Shown here: in pieces, positions 63,003 to 64,000 of the stretch | Layout: every line of letters starts with the position of its first letter | Numbering within the stretch: the stretch's first letter is position 1 | Source: Marinobacter salexigens | GTDB taxonomy: Bacteria > Pseudomonadota > Gammaproteobacteria > Pseudomonadales > Oleiphilaceae | Reading direction: 5' to 3' | Assembly: GCF_018860765.1 (NCBI RefSeq) | Contig: NZ_JAHKPV010000021.1 | Coordinates: forward strand, 241,845-305,844 | DNA: 64,000 bases | Notes under the pieces: model-generated | Seen by the model: the letters and a program-made list of their open reading frames with translations, nothing else | Told to the model about the DNA's origin: nothing | The model's database searches: none | Translations under genes and position numbers: made by a program

Positions 63003-64000
63003 AGACCGCCTCCTTCAGCATTCGGGGCCTCCGAAGCCTTCGGTACAATTCCGAAGTGCTGGTAAGCATGTGATGTCACCATGCGACCGCGAGGCGTGCG
63101 CACCATAAAGCCCTGCTGAATCAAGAAAGGCTCAAGAACGTCTTCAATCGTTCCGCGCTCTTCACTGATCGCTGCTGCCAGGCTTTCGACACCCACGGGC
63201 CCGCCATCAAATTTTTCAATCATTGCAAGCAGCAAGCGCCGATCCATGTGATCAAAGCCCTGACTGTCCACCTTCAACATATTCAGAGCCTGATCAGCAA
63301 TGGCAGCGTTAATGTGGCCATCGGCTCTCACTTCTGCGTAGTCTCTCACCCGCCGCAAAAGGCGATTGGCTATGCGGGGCGTCCCTCTTGAGCGGTGCGC
63401 TATTTCGTATGCACCTTCCTCATCTATATCAACACCTGACAACCGCGCGGAACGAACAATAATGTGAGTCAGATCCGCCGTATTGTAAAACTCTAGACGC
63501 TGGACTATGCCGAATCGATCCCTAAGCGGAGACGTAAGCAGACCAGCACGAGTGGTTGCGCCTACCAAGGTAAAGGGCGGCAAATCCAACTTGATCGAAC
63601 GAGCCGCTGGCCCCTCGCCGATCATAATATCGAGTTGGTAGTCTTCCATTGCCGGATACAGTATTTCCTCCACTACAGCACTGAGACGATGAATCTCATC
63701 AATAAAGAGGACATCACCCTCTTCCAGGTTGGTGAGCATCGCCGCAAGATCACCGGCTTTTTCAAGCACTGGCCCAGACGTCGTCTTTATCGACACACCC
63801 ATTTCGTTAGCAACAATATTGGCAAGCGTGGTTTTACCCAACCCCGGAGGCCCAAAAATCAGAACATGATCCAAGGCTTCCCGGCGACCACGAGCCGCGG
63901 AGATAAAAATATCCATCTGTTCCCGCACCGCGGGCTGCCCCACATACTCCGAAAGCAACGTTGGCCGGATAGCTCGATCCTGAACCTCTTCGTTGTCACC
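62999..64000 (-). CDS. ruvB: Holliday junction branch-migration helicase RuvB (5' end beyond window)
   Basis: At least 333 codons are present; the frame stays open to the right edge ([14 protein letters not shown] before [14 protein letters not shown]), so the true start lies outside and an internal TTG at 63958 is not the start. AAA+ motor: Walker [11 protein letters not shown], Walker [11 protein letters not shown], sensor GATTRAGLL and arginine-finger region SPLRDRFG, with a C-terminal winged helix ([17 protein letters not shown]). Confidence 0.97.
   Translation of the reverse strand, partial: GDNEEVQDRAIRPTLLSEYVGQPAVREQMDIFISAARGRREALDHVLIFGPPGLGKTTLANIVANEMGVSIKTTSGPVLEKAGDLAAMLTNLEEGDVLFIDEIHRLSAVVEEILYPAMEDYQLDIMIGEGPAARSIKLDLPPFTLVGATTRAGLLTSPLRDRFGIVQRLEFYNTADLTHIIVRSARLSGVDIDEEGAYEIAHRSRGTPRIANRLLRRVRDYAEVRADGHINAAIADQALNMLKVDSQGFDHMDRRLLLAMIEKFDGGPVGVESLAAAISEERGTIEDVLEPFLIQQGFMVRTPRGRMVTSHAYQHFGIVPKASEAPNAEGGGL

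Overview
The window looks like chromosome of a marine gammaproteobacterium close to Marinobacter. This is inferred from protein character and gene order: prp operon with acnD, opgG/opgH/opgD, dapA-bamC-purC, and ruvB-ybgC-tolQRAB-pal-cpoB followed by tRNA-Lys. No 16S rRNA gene or other species marker is present. Both ends cut a gene: acnD on the left and ruvB on the right.

Left part (1-12,260). A methylcitrate-cycle operon (GntR regulator, prpB, prpC, acnD) is read leftwards and preceded by three copies of an ATTGTnAACAAT-type palindrome. Next come the osmoregulated periplasmic glucan genes opgG, a small unknown gene, opgH and opgD. An outer-membrane barrel gene that resembles only the barrel half of ShlB/FhaC proteins follows. 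galU, on the other strand, makes the UDP-glucose used by OpgH.

Middle-left (12,270-20,570). An unusual compact cluster contains a RibD-C-type reductase, a UPF0104 flippase-like membrane protein, a GT4 glycosyltransferase fused to a methyltransferase-like domain, a PTPS/QueD-like protein with altered metal ligands and a zinc-less MDR dehydrogenase. A CDP-alcohol phosphatidyltransferase and a YceI protein are divergent. I read it as a candidate pathway for a modified lipid or pterin/pyrimidine-derived glycoconjugate. Nothing in the sequence names the product.

Accessory block (20,619-28,960). It starts at tRNA-Val(GAC). It holds a large lipoprotein with ankyrin-like repeats and a C-terminal trypsin domain, surrounded by small secreted proteins. 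Two of these are paralogues and a third locus looks decayed. A LuxR-type regulator sits beside a truncated relative, and an intact IS3-family element has a visible programmed -1 frameshift signal and a 4-bp target duplication.

Amino-alcohol locus (29,029-39,693). EutB and EutC, an SDR, an APH-type kinase, a complete Pot-type ABC transporter with a Tat-exported binding protein, a DeoR-type regulator and a class-III PLP enzyme resembling ethanolamine-phosphate phospho-lyase lie together. Two chemically different ways of deaminating an amino alcohol appear to be encoded side by side.

Right part (39,811-64,000). It contains a PEP-CTERM protein, cytochrome c' and b561, a glutaredoxin, and an iron-uptake set (TonB-dependent receptor, PepSY, DUF2271-like, DUF4198-like, membrane flavodoxin). 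Core genes follow: UDP-glucuronate epimerase, TIGR04219-like barrel, purC, bamC, dapA, bcp, an AI-2E-family transporter, tusA-like, bepA-like and nadA. Two identical tRNA-Lys genes and the Tol-Pal operon close the window. No CRISPR array or rRNA gene was seen.
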